The notes: a model not told the origin generated them from the letters alone. DNA of 6,603 nucleotides from Methanobacteriota archaeon (GCA_030837265.1 JAUPKV010000038.1:1-6603), one strand, 5' to 3'. Positions 1 through 5,009 are shown, counted from the first letter of the stretch. Numbers and translations are program-made.

Positions 1-425
1 GGTCAAAGTGTAGTCAAAAAGCCGTACTACAAGGAATGGAACTCGCAAAATTAATTGGTGCAAAAGTCTATGCTCTTTATGTATTGGATAAAAATGCATA
101 TACACCGCCTGTATTGGAAACGTCTATTCATCTGGGTTCTAAATGGAACGTCGTGGAGGAAATGTTACGTCAAGAAGGAGATGATGCTATCCAATATGCA
201 AAGAAAGTTGCAGAGGACAAGGAAATAGACTATGAAGGTGTGGTTCTAGAAGGTGACCCCGCTCATACAATCCTCGAATTTGCGGAACTAAACATAGTAG
301 ATATGATAATAATGGGAAGCCTCGGCAAAGGTGGATTAGAAAGATTTTTACTTGGAAGTGTAGCAGATAAGGTTGTAAGGCACTCAAAGATTTCAGTTCT
401 TGTGGTTAAAAAAAAGCAAAATTAA
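1..425 (+). CDS. Universal stress protein (UspA family), 5' end outside window
   Basis: UspA-fold nucleotide-binding protein, probably cytoplasmic, of the ATP-binding subclass. The frame is open from base 3, giving 140 visible residues up to the TAA at 423-425. The ATG at 36 is not the start: the 11 codons before it read SKCSQKAVLQG, which matches the conserved GS-x-x-S-x-x-A segment after the first beta strand. Only about 10-15 N-terminal residues should be missing, since the family is about 140-150 long. Near the C-terminus the motif G-2x-G-9x-G-S is complete (visible residues G105, G108, G118, S119), which in this family binds the ATP phosphates, followed by a VVRHSKISVLVV strand. No partner gene is visible; the next gene, 157 bases on, looks unrelated. 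Family assignment is firm; the physiological role is unknown. Confidence 0.93.
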   Translation, partial: SKCSQKAVLQGMELAKLIGAKVYALYVLDKNAYTPPVLETSIHLGSKWNVVEEMLRQEGDDAIQYAKKVAEDKEIDYEGVVLEGDPAHTILEFAELNIVDMIIMGSLGKGGLERFLLGSVADKVVRHSKISVLVVKKKQN

Positions 426-582
426 GGATATAAGCAGTCACTATTGGGTTCTGTGAAGTTTTTCAGTTGAGGGAGTAAAATAAAGAAGGCTATTGAAGTT
501 GTTTTTCCAGGCTGAATAGTTACAAAAAGCGAATTAATTGCTGAGTTGACTACAATTGAAGAATATAGCTTGGGGATAGCTT

Positions 583-1035
583 ATGGAAAAAACCCATAAA
601 GTAAACGATAAAGAAAGTTCGGAAGAATATCTCACCGACGAGGAACGCAAGCAGTTGCTTTCAGCTCTGCACTGCCGCCTTTTCTGGGTTGGTCAGCATA
701 TCCCTGATTATGTGGAATTTGAAGGAAAGAATTATCCTCTGCATAATTATGTGTGGGACTTGATTCAGAAAGACACACTCACCACGGTAGAGAAGTCCAG
801 AATTGATAAATGCATTGATATTATTTCGGCAAAAGAAAAAGAAGACGAAAAGGAGCTTGAAGAAAAAACCCTTACGCGTGAAGAAGCAAAGACTCTTTAT
901 CGCGAAACTGCGGGTCTGCTGCGCGCAGTAATAGATCTGAAAGAAATCGAAAGTGGGGCACTCAAAGAGAGTTCAAGACGTTTTCAGGAGCGGTTTGCTA
1001 ATCAGAGAATCAAAGATGCAAAGCTCTGGCTTTGA
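583..1035 (+). CDS. DUF5788-like conserved archaeal protein
   Basis: A 150-residue soluble, highly charged protein with no signal peptide or membrane segment. Residues 18-60 (LTDEERKQLLSALH, then a VGQHIPDYVEFEGKNYPLHNY-type stretch) and residues 96-122 (LTREEAKTLYRETAGLLRAV, then IDLKEIE) follow the pattern I remember for DUF5788: an IPxxVxxxGxxxxL segment, a lysine/glutamate-rich helix, and a C-terminal helical pair. Residues 78-105 are almost all charged and probably form a long helix. No catalytic or metal-binding residues stand out. The ATG is preceded by only a modest purine tract (TTGGGGA, spaced about 6), so the start is likely but not certain. The gene appears to be a single transcription unit: 157 bases separate it from the stress protein gene and the next intact gene is on the other strand. 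Function is unknown; the family call is from memory. Confidence 0.72.
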   Translation: MEKTHKVNDKESSEEYLTDEERKQLLSALHCRLFWVGQHIPDYVEFEGKNYPLHNYVWDLIQKDTLTTVEKSRIDKCIDIISAKEKEDEKELEEKTLTREEAKTLYRETAGLLRAVIDLKEIESGALKESSRRFQERFANQRIKDAKLWL

Positions 1036-1055
1036 ACCTCCGTTTTCAGTTTCCC

Positions 1056-1124
1056 CTATGATCCCTCAATATAGTGCTTGATTTTGTCAGCAGTCACATT
1101 TCCAACGGGTCTATAGAACTTGCA
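1056..1124 (-). pseudogene. C-terminal scrap of an IS200/IS605 TnpA-type transposase
   Basis: On the minus strand, 22 codons read CKFYRPVGNVTADKIKHYIEGS and then TAG (1056-1058). The order FY-x3-GNVTADKIKHYIE resembles the end of the HUH single-strand transposase TnpA, where a (Y/H)F-x-STVG-like strand is followed by a helix carrying the catalytic tyrosine in a (I/V)xxYI(E/R) context. A TGA at 1125-1127 interrupts the frame immediately upstream, and further upstream is AT-rich sequence without resemblance to TnpA. No companion tnpB is present. This is therefore a remnant of under a fifth of a normal 130-150-residue TnpA. The match is by pattern only. Confidence 0.5.
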
Positions 1125-1217
1125 TCAGATCATTAAAAATAATAATTGAATAGTGATATAAATAGATTGATGCTATATTTTATTTGCTGCTTCGGTTTGT
1201 GCTTGGGAATGTTACCA

Positions 1218-1373
1218 CTACGACTTTAAATGTGGAAAACTATCTGCACCGATTTCAGTCTTTTGTGGAGTGATGCAGATTGGGAATGCATAAATGAGGC
1301 ATTTTTTACAAGGATCCTTCTTTACGGGACATATCCCTCGAACACTAACATCTCTAGCACTGCCAACTAATTT
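1218..1373 (-). other. Cysteine-rich stop-free stretch, possible gene relic
   Basis: Between a TAA (1374-1376) and a TAG (1218-1220) the minus strand is open for 52 codons. Its middle reads CPVKKDPCKKC, followed nine residues later by another cysteine (IC). There is no ATG, GTG or TTG in the open frame upstream of the cysteines and no ribosome binding site, so it is not an intact gene. Four cysteines in a short basic context could be the end of a metal-binding protein whose start has been lost, lying downstream of ccdA on the same strand. It could equally be chance in non-coding DNA. I do not recognise a family. Confidence 0.2.
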
Positions 1374-1427
1374 TTAGTTCATTTAAACTCCCAGATTTTG
1401 CTGTGGAAAGAGCAAAGTGATTTTCTC

Positions 1428-2072
1428 TCAGAGACCGCCGAAGTGGTTCTTATAAACCATATAGAAGCCGACTCCTAGAATTATTAAACCAGCAATTGTT
1501 TTTAGCTGGGGTCCGTATTTTGAAACATTCCTAATTTTTGATGATGAAAAGTTTGCAGAATAAGCGACAAAAAGCATTGGAATAGAAAAGCCTATGGAAT
1601 AGATAAAAAGCATTAATGCTCCATATGCAACCTCCCCTGAAATAGCAACCATTGTGAGAATTGCACCGAGTACCTTACCTACACATGGAATCCAGACAAT
1701 TCCAAGAGAGAGACCAAGCAAAAGCCCCCCAAAAAGTCCTTCTCGTTTAGGTTTTGCAAGGAATGACAATTTTCCAAAAACATTGAAAATATTGAGATCA
1801 AAAAGAAGCGCAATGCCCATTGTAATTAGAAGAATTTCGGCGAAGATGTTAAGATAACCAAGATAAGGTGTGAGTTTTGCCCCGAAAATGGCAATAATGA
1901 TTCCCATGGAAGTAAAGGAAATGGACAAACCTAATACGATCGCAAGAGGCCTAAACTTACCTTTTTCAGTAGAATAAGCAAAAACTGCCGGAATTACGGG
2001 CAGGATGCATGGAGAGAGAACACTTACCAACCCTGCAAAGAAAGCTGCAATTGGTAAAAAATCAGAAAACAT
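1428..2072 (-). CDS. ccdA: CcdA/DsbD-type transmembrane thiol-electron transporter
   Basis: A 214-residue integral membrane protein with about six hydrophobic segments (near residues 5-31, 41-65, 68-93, 113-140, 148-173, 188-207), close to the usual CcdA length. The two signature cysteines are present: C22 in LSPCILPVIP in the first helix and C130 in IPCVG in the fourth. In CcdA/DsbD these form the disulfide that takes electrons from cytoplasmic thioredoxin and passes them to a thiol protein outside the membrane. The ATG at 2070-2072 lies 4 bases after the stop of the upstream lipoprotein gene, and a GAGG-containing purine tract falls inside the end of that gene. The two are therefore co-transcribed and probably translationally coupled. 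The partner with its own CxxC is the obvious electron acceptor. No cytochrome c maturation genes are in view, so a general thiol-reduction role is more likely than a dedicated cytochrome c one. Confidence 0.92.
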   Translation of the reverse strand: MFSDFLPIAAFFAGLVSVLSPCILPVIPAVFAYSTEKGKFRPLAIVLGLSISFTSMGIIIAIFGAKLTPYLGYLNIFAEILLITMGIALLFDLNIFNVFGKLSFLAKPKREGLFGGLLLGLSLGIVWIPCVGKVLGAILTMVAISGEVAYGALMLFIYSIGFSIPMLFVAYSANFSSSKIRNVSKYGPQLKTIAGLIILGVGFYMVYKNHFGGL

Positions 2073-2076
2073 AAAT

Positions 2077-2658
2077 TCATGCCTCTGCTTTCCTTAACGC
2101 GATAGCTTTCTCAAGAGTTTCTGAAAGTGTTCCTTTTTCAGTAACACCGAGGAACCTAGCATTTCCTCTATCCGAACTTTTGCTACCATCCTGCCGCATG
2201 TATATATATTTCCCATCCTCTTTGCCTACAATAATACAGGTATCCGGGATGACGCTAACTCCGAACGTTGTTGCAAAATCCGGATACTCTTTGACATCAA
2301 TAAGCATAATTGAAGCAGAATCGGGATAAATTGGGAGGAGCTCTGAAAGAACCTCTTCTTGTTCTCTACAGGGAATGCATCCTTTAGAACCAAGCTTCAA
2401 CACAACAGGGCCTTTATTGAGAGCTTCGTCAATCTGGCTCAGACTCGTAACCTTAACAAGCTCTGCTTTATTGCTAGAATTATTAACATCCTTTGTGACT
2501 TCACCAAGCTCTGATTTATTGCCGGAATCATTAATACCCGTGCAGCCTGAGCCGAAGATAAGAAAACAAAAAATCGCTAAAATGAATAGCGTTTTTTTAA
2601 AGAAGGGAAACGAAAAAAAAACTCGTTCTTTACCTTGGATTCTTAGTATTTGTTTCAT
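2077..2658 (-). CDS. Thioredoxin-fold lipoprotein, partner of CcdA
   Basis: A 193-residue secreted protein. Residues 1-38 are a signal sequence with a long basic N-region (KK at 21-22) and a hydrophobic core FILAIFCFLIF. It ends in GSGC with C39 as candidate lipidated residue; position -3 is G rather than the usual L/V/I, so the lipobox is somewhat atypical. Residues 40-72 are a polar linker containing a 16-residue internal repeat. Residues 74-190 are a thioredoxin domain with active site GCIPC (C94, C97) and cis-proline P138 in VSVIPD. It is likely anchored on the outer face of the membrane, where it would reduce or exchange disulfides using electrons from the adjacent CcdA. The ATG is well placed: TTGGAG lies 7 bases upstream. 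It is the first gene of the operon, transcribed divergently from arsR, with a weak operator-like dyad in its promoter region. The substrate is unknown. Confidence 0.88.
   Translation of the reverse strand: MKQILRIQGKERVFFSFPFFKKTLFILAIFCFLIFGSGCTGINDSGNKSELGEVTKDVNNSSNKAELVKVTSLSQIDEALNKGPVVLKLGSKGCIPCREQEEVLSELLPIYPDSASIMLIDVKEYPDFATTFGVSVIPDTCIIVGKEDGKYIYMRQDGSKSSDRGNARFLGVTEKGTLSETLEKAIALRKAEA
2457..2522 (-). repeat. 48-bp imperfect tandem duplication in the lipoprotein linker
   Basis: An 18-base stretch (2457-2474) recurs 48 bases away (2505-2522) with one mismatch. On the coding strand the copies encode NKAELVKVT (residues 63-71) and NKSELGEVT (residues 47-55). The repeat lengthens the spacer between membrane anchor and thioredoxin domain without disturbing either. 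Confidence 0.8.
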
Positions 2659-2715
2659 TATAATTCTCCAAAAAGTTTTTAAATTCTATTTTTCTAGCTG
2701 TGAAAAATATTATAA

Positions 2716-2733
2716 TATCAAGATATGATTATA
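2716..2733. promoter_or_regulatory. Degenerate ArsR-operator-like dyad in the lipoprotein-ccdA promoter
   Basis: Reads TATCAA-GATATG-ATTATA. One half-site is identical to that of the two perfect dyads at 2987 and 4189; the other keeps 4 of 6 bases, and the spacing of 6 is the same. It lies about 58 bases upstream of the lipoprotein start codon, next to TATA-like sequence, where a bound repressor would block initiation. In such AT-rich DNA this copy alone would not be convincing; its position is what supports it. Confidence 0.35.
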
Positions 2734-2986
2734 TATTCAAATATGCCCTCTCATATAATACCATATCATATAAATATTTCATCTAAAGCTTATTCGTGTA
2801 ATAAAAAATATAGAAAGAATACTGGCATCATAAAACAATTTATGGAAGTAAAATCTCGTAATTGATCAAGTGCGTAAGGGATCGAGTTTATAATCAAATT
2901 GCGATACACACATTATCTAATAAAGCAGAGTATCCAAAGTTTGAAATTCCGAAAAAAGGATCTAACATAAATAATAGCATGTTTGA

Positions 2987-3004
2987 TATCAAAGAAAATT
3001 GATA
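2987..3004. promoter_or_regulatory. Perfect dyad TATCAA-N6-TTGATA before arsR, likely operator
   Basis: A perfect 6-6-6 inverted repeat about 40 bases upstream of the arsR start codon and just downstream of a TATA-like element (about 2965-2974), so it would cover the expected transcription start. Dyads of the form ATCAA-N-TTGAT with short spacers are the usual operator style of ArsR/SmtB repressors. The left arm also lies inside a 12-base perfect palindrome TTTGATATCAAA (2982-2993). A second short palindrome, GAAGTT-T-AACTTC (3022-3034), sits between this site and the start codon. Autoregulation is the natural inference. Confidence 0.6.
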
Positions 3005-3042
3005 TGAAAAATCTTAACGAGGAAGTTTAACTTCTTTTGTTT

Positions 3043-3402
3043 ATGAGCTATTGCTGCCCTACAGACCCCGAGATAAAAAAGGAATGGGAAGAGAAAATGC
3101 TTCAGGAAATAGATATCCTAGATAAAGATCTAAAGAAGGCTAGTGAGATATTCAGTGCTTTTGGGCATCCACTAAGGCTGAAAATCGCTTATTTTCTCTC
3201 TCAAAGAGACCACTGCGTTTGTGAACTGATATTTAAGTTAAACGAGCGACAGAACCTGGTTTCCCATCATATAACAGTTATGAAAAACTGCGGAATCATT
3301 GAAGCTTACAGCAGGTCAAAATGGAAGTTTTACAGATTAAATCCTGAGTTTAAAAACATTTTGAGCATCATTTCTCAGGTACAAAACAAAAAATCAGAAT
3401 AA
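3043..3402 (+). CDS. ArsR/SmtB-family winged-helix metalloregulator
   Basis: A 119-residue DNA-binding repressor of normal family length. Residues 33-52 (ASEIFSAFGHPLRLKIAYFL) are the typical first ArsR helices. CVC at residues 58-60, in the alpha-3 position, is the arsenite/thiophilic-metal site of classical ArsR. The recognition helix is about residues 69-83 (SHHITVMKNCG), and KFYRLNP (95-101) is the wing. A further pair, C4-C5, near the N-terminus could supply a third ligand, as in CadC-type sites. I start at the ATG at 3043; a frame-compatible TTG at 3037 is the alternative. The only purine tract (GAGG at 3019-3022) is unusually far from both, so the start is supported mainly by protein sequence. 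It is divergent from the lipoprotein-ccdA operon and convergent with the AhpD-like gene. A perfect dyad in its own promoter suggests autoregulation. Confidence 0.9.
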   Translation: MSYCCPTDPEIKKEWEEKMLQEIDILDKDLKKASEIFSAFGHPLRLKIAYFLSQRDHCVCELIFKLNERQNLVSHHITVMKNCGIIEAYSRSKWKFYRLNPEFKNILSIISQVQNKKSE

Positions 3403-3450
3403 AAGATTAAGCACAGAACCGAAAAAGAGATAAATACAAACCTTGGAATT

Positions 3451-3792
3451 TCAGTCACCACAGCAACAGCTGCAATCCTCTTCTTCCAGATCCTTTTCAA
3501 AAAATCTGTTGTATATATCCTCCCCGTATACTTTCGTCCACCCTATTTGCGAACCGGCAGCAATGAACATTGCAACAGATATGGCTTCTACGATATCTTC
3601 CTTCGTAGCCCCTGCAGCCACTGCTCTCTGAGAATGGGCATCAACACAGAACTGGCAACGCATGAGAACCGAAGAGGCGACAGCAATTAATTCTTTTGTT
3701 TTGAGATCCAGAAAGCCATCTTTAAAAATGGAATTTTGCATCTGTCCGAAAGCTTTCGAAGTCTCAGGTAATACTTCGTTTAAAAATGACAT
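3451..3792 (-). CDS. AhpD-like carboxymuconolactone decarboxylase-family protein with Cys-rich tail
   Basis: A 113-residue all-helical protein of the CMD/AhpD superfamily, probably a cytoplasmic oligomer with thiol-disulfide or peroxidase-coupled activity rather than a decarboxylase. The core helix carries C46-Q-F-C49-x3-H53 (RCQFCVDAHSQRAVAAGAT), the AhpD-type redox pair and histidine, followed by the usual ATKEDIVEAISVA helix. The C-terminus is odd: an acidic run, then CSCCCGD (C107, C109-111), four cysteines that could bind a metal or act as an extra thiol relay. I start at the ATG at 3790-3792, with AGGGGATG about 8 bases upstream. The open frame continues upstream to a TTG near 3871, but those extra 27 residues do not look like the family. 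It lies 48 bases from the arsR stop, convergent. It may be co-transcribed with the small ORF 145 bases upstream, or use its own TATA-like box at 3899-3906. Confidence 0.87.
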   Translation of the reverse strand: MSFLNEVLPETSKAFGQMQNSIFKDGFLDLKTKELIAVASSVLMRCQFCVDAHSQRAVAAGATKEDIVEAISVAMFIAAGSQIGWTKVYGEDIYNRFFEKDLEEEDCSCCCGD

Positions 3793-3898
3793 CTCAACAT
3801 CCCCTTGTTTAGAATATAGTATAGTTAAAACTCTTTTGACTTGAAGCTGGTCTACGACTCTCCTAACAAACAAAAAGGCCAGAATATTTTAAGGCTTC

Positions 3899-3906
3899 TA
3901 TTTAAA
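3899..3906 (-). promoter_or_regulatory. Possible TATA box for the AhpD-like gene
   Basis: On the minus strand this reads TTTAAATA, a good archaeal TATA match about 107 bases before the ATG at 3792. It would start transcription near 3875, giving a leader of about 80 bases. No operator dyad is visible beside it. In AT-rich DNA such matches are common. Confidence 0.3.
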
Positions 3907-3924
3907 GTAATATGTTTTCAGGTG

Positions 3925-4032
3925 TCATATCATATTCTTAATGGCCTGGTTTTCTGCAAAGAGAAGAATTCCATTGCATAGTGCTACCCCGAGATTCAGG
4001 CTTATGAGTATATAATAAGTCTTCTTCATCAT
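3925..4032 (-). CDS. Possible 35-residue membrane peptide overlapping the small acidic ORF
   Basis: In a different minus-strand frame from the acidic ORF, ATG (4030-4032) opens 35 codons ending in TGA (3925-3927). The product begins MMKKTYYILISLNLGVALCN and continues as GILLFAENQAIKNMI: a lysine-rich start and one hydrophobic segment of about 20 residues, like a single-span membrane peptide. I see no good ribosome binding site before either ATG. Translation could depend on the upstream overlapping ORF, or a frameshift may have split an originally fused acidic-plus-membrane protein. It could also be chance. I do not recognise a family. Confidence 0.3.
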   Translation of the reverse strand: MMKKTYYILISLNLGVALCNGILLFAENQAIKNMI

Positions 4033-4105
4033 CTTTTGGGCTATTCTCAGAATCTTTTTCTTCTGACAATGTATCTTTTTCTTCTGACAATGTATCTTTT
4101 TCCAT
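3938..4105 (-). CDS. Small acidic hypothetical protein, 55 residues
   Basis: The ATG at 4103-4105 is preceded by GGAGGA (4111-4116 on the plus strand) at a spacing of 5, the strongest ribosome binding site in the window, so translation from here is likely. An in-frame TTG ten codons upstream lies on the wrong side of that site and is rejected. Residues 2-18 are a heptad repeat KDTLSEE-KDTLSEE-KDSE from a 21-base tandem repeat. Residues 19-29 are acidic, and residues 30-55 are an ordinary polar stretch with one cysteine ending CRKPGH. No family is recognised. Its promoter contains a perfect ArsR-type dyad, and the AhpD-like gene follows on the same strand after 145 bases, so it may be the first gene of an ArsR-controlled transcript or a short leader ORF for it. 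The second half overlaps another frame that looks more protein-like. Confidence 0.5.
   Translation of the reverse strand: MEKDTLSEEKDTLSEEKDSENSPKDDEEDLLYTHKPESRGSTMQWNSSLCRKPGH
4052..4102 (-). repeat. 21-bp tandem repeat, about 2.4 copies
   Basis: Two identical 21-base units (4052-4072 and 4073-4093) are followed by 9 bases of a third (4094-4102). The unit is a multiple of three and encodes the heptad KDTLSEE in the small acidic ORF, so copy-number changes would preserve the frame. Perfect identity suggests recent expansion by slippage. Confidence 0.9.
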
Positions 4106-4188
4106 TCCTATCCTCCGTGATTCATTAATTTCCAAAATCGATGTAAGTGTTATTTAGAGACCCAAGTTTTAAAAACCTTCAATATGGG

Positions 4189-4206
4189 TATCAAGAATAA
4201 TTGATA
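4189..4206. promoter_or_regulatory. Perfect dyad TATCAA-N6-TTGATA before the small acidic ORF, likely ArsR operator
   Basis: Both half-sites and the 6-base spacing are identical to the dyad before arsR at 2987-3004; only the spacer differs (GAATAA against AGAAAA). It lies 83 bases upstream of the ATG at 4105, with a TATA-like GGTATATTC (minus strand, 4212-4220) immediately upstream, so it would overlap the expected transcription start. Confidence 0.6.
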
Positions 4207-4299
4207 TATGGTGAATATACCTTTCGCCTCCTTTAAAGTAGAGGAAGATAATCTACCATATCATTTTGCGTAGGTACTAACATAAGTCCCGAAAGCTAA

Positions 4300-4317
4300 G
4301 AGCCTATCCAGAAAGTC
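4300..4317. repeat. Candidate terminal inverted repeat of the IS5-family relic
   Basis: GAGCCTATCCAGAAAGTC looks like an insertion-sequence end and overlaps the transposase stop codon, as is common in compact IS5-type elements. I cannot find the partner end within the next kilobase, so the element has lost its other terminus or it has diverged. Confidence 0.4.
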
Positions 4318-4582
4318 CTGCTACTCTAAATGTTGTCCCTGCGCATGCTAAATGTAGCATAGCGAGGTAATTCTCAACATTTTTTTCCATCTAAGAAGCA
4401 GCCTTCTGAATCTATTCAACCAAGAATGTGTCCTTTCCATGACCCATCTTCTTGCCCTATAACCTGGTACCTCTTTTATTATCATACTCCATTAGACCAG
4501 TTTTCTACATTTTCTCAAATAATCCTGATCTCCACCATTCCTGAAATCCATCATATACGGTGCTTTCAAAAAAAATCAAGTA
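4304..4582 (-). pseudogene. IS5-family transposase, internally deleted and frameshifted
   Basis: Three pieces of one DDE transposase lie in order on the minus strand. Piece one (4582 to about 4469) reads ESTVYDGFQEWWRSGLFEKM, then a TAG at 4505-4507 where a tryptophan is expected, then KTGLMEYDNKRG: the N-terminal domain. Piece two (about 4464-4381), in another frame, reads ARRWVMERTHSWLNRFRRLL, the C-terminal signature with the catalytic glutamate (codon 4435-4437) in the Y/R-x-R-x3-E-type motif. Piece three (4378-4304) returns to the first frame as VENYLAMLHLACAG to the TAG at 4304-4306. Most of the catalytic core with both aspartates is gone: roughly 90 of some 250 residues remain. A deletion, a nonsense change and a frameshift make it inactive. 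Confidence 0.85.
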
Positions 4583-4904
4583 TTAGCGGGCTCAGCTCAT
4601 TATTGGTCAACGGGAATCTAGGATACGAACAAAATATTAAGAGTTCGTGTTTATTAAAGAATATTTAAAATTGTGATAAAAGATAAGTGGTTTTTTGCCT
4701 AAACTCCGAATGTTTTATAGCAAAACGTTTGCATATTCAAGTATCCGGTAAAGTTACATAAAAACTAGTACACTGCCAAAAATCTATGCATAATTTCAGT
4801 TTTTGTTAAGATTTTGAAAGTTGCAGCTGTTTGCATGGATGTTGTGGTATCATCTAATTGTTAGACATTGTGGTAACAACAAATATATTCTGTTTAATTG
4901 TTCT

Positions 4905-5009
4905 AACTTTGGTGATAATCTGGCTCTAGATGGTGGATCCATACATATAGAACAAAATATAGAACAAGGAAAAAAGATGACTTTTCCAGTGAGGATCATC
5001 ATCAGATAA
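4905..5009 (+). pseudogene. Possible relic of a histidine kinase ATPase-domain C-terminus
   Basis: Plus-strand codons ending at the TAA at 5007-5009 read LALDGGSIHIEQNIEQGKKM and then TFPVRIIIR. The order GGSI-x2-E-x4-QG-x3-TF resembles the end of a HATPase_c domain (GG-x-I-x-V-E-S-x2-G-x-GT-x-F-x-x-x-LP). Upstream codons in this frame do not show the N, G1 or F boxes, and there is no start codon with a ribosome binding site. If real, this is only the last 30-odd residues of a lost kinase gene. The resemblance is suggestive, not firm. Confidence 0.25.

Larger units (their letters stand above)
1036..1427. other. Degraded intergenic region without an intact gene
   Basis: This 392-base gap lies between the convergent ends of the DUF5788-like gene and ccdA. 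It holds a short reading frame matching the end of an IS200/IS605 transposase (1056-1124) and a cysteine-rich stop-free stretch without a start codon (1218-1373). I see no complete ORF with a ribosome binding site, no tRNA-like fold and no clear terminator hairpin. It looks like a place where transposon and gene debris has decayed. Confidence 0.6.
2659..3042. promoter_or_regulatory. Divergent control region between the lipoprotein-ccdA operon and arsR
   Basis: A 384-base AT-rich region with no supported gene. On the left (minus-strand promoter) are several TATA-like stretches between about 2728 and 2776, for example TTTATATGATAT read on the minus strand, and a degenerate dyad at 2716-2733. 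On the right (plus-strand promoter) is a TATA-like ACATAAATAA at about 2965-2974 followed by the perfect dyad at 2987-3004. About 200 bases between the two (roughly 2780-2960) show no gene, repeat or hairpin that I can support. Confidence 0.6.

Noticed and set aside
187..387. Minus-strand open frame of 66 codons across the stress protein gene
   Set aside because: It lies entirely opposite a well-supported UspA gene, has no ribosome binding site and encodes no recognisable protein.
449..470. GGTTCTGTGAAGT, with a near copy GGTTCTGTAAAGT at about 6269-6281, considered as IS6-type ends
   Set aside because: Only about 12 of 13 bases match, the two are in the same orientation and 5.8 kb apart, and no transposase sequence adjoins either.
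2375..2728. Plus-strand open frame of 117 codons opposite the lipoprotein gene
   Set aside because: It is antisense to a gene with a clear signal sequence and thioredoxin active site; it has no family resemblance.
3004..3030. Eight-codon leader ORF before arsR
   Set aside because: It has no ribosome binding site and probably overlaps the promoter and operator, so it may not even be transcribed.
3793..3873. N-terminal extension of the AhpD-like protein to a TTG start
   Set aside because: The internal ATG at 3790-3792 has a purine tract at correct spacing and gives the normal family length; the extension is not family-like.
3941..4015. Plus-strand frame starting ATGGCCTGG (about 24 codons)
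   Set aside because: Too short, no ribosome binding site, and antisense to the better-supported small ORFs.
4426..4668. Plus-strand open frame of 80 codons
   Set aside because: It is the antisense of the transposase relic and has no ribosome binding site.
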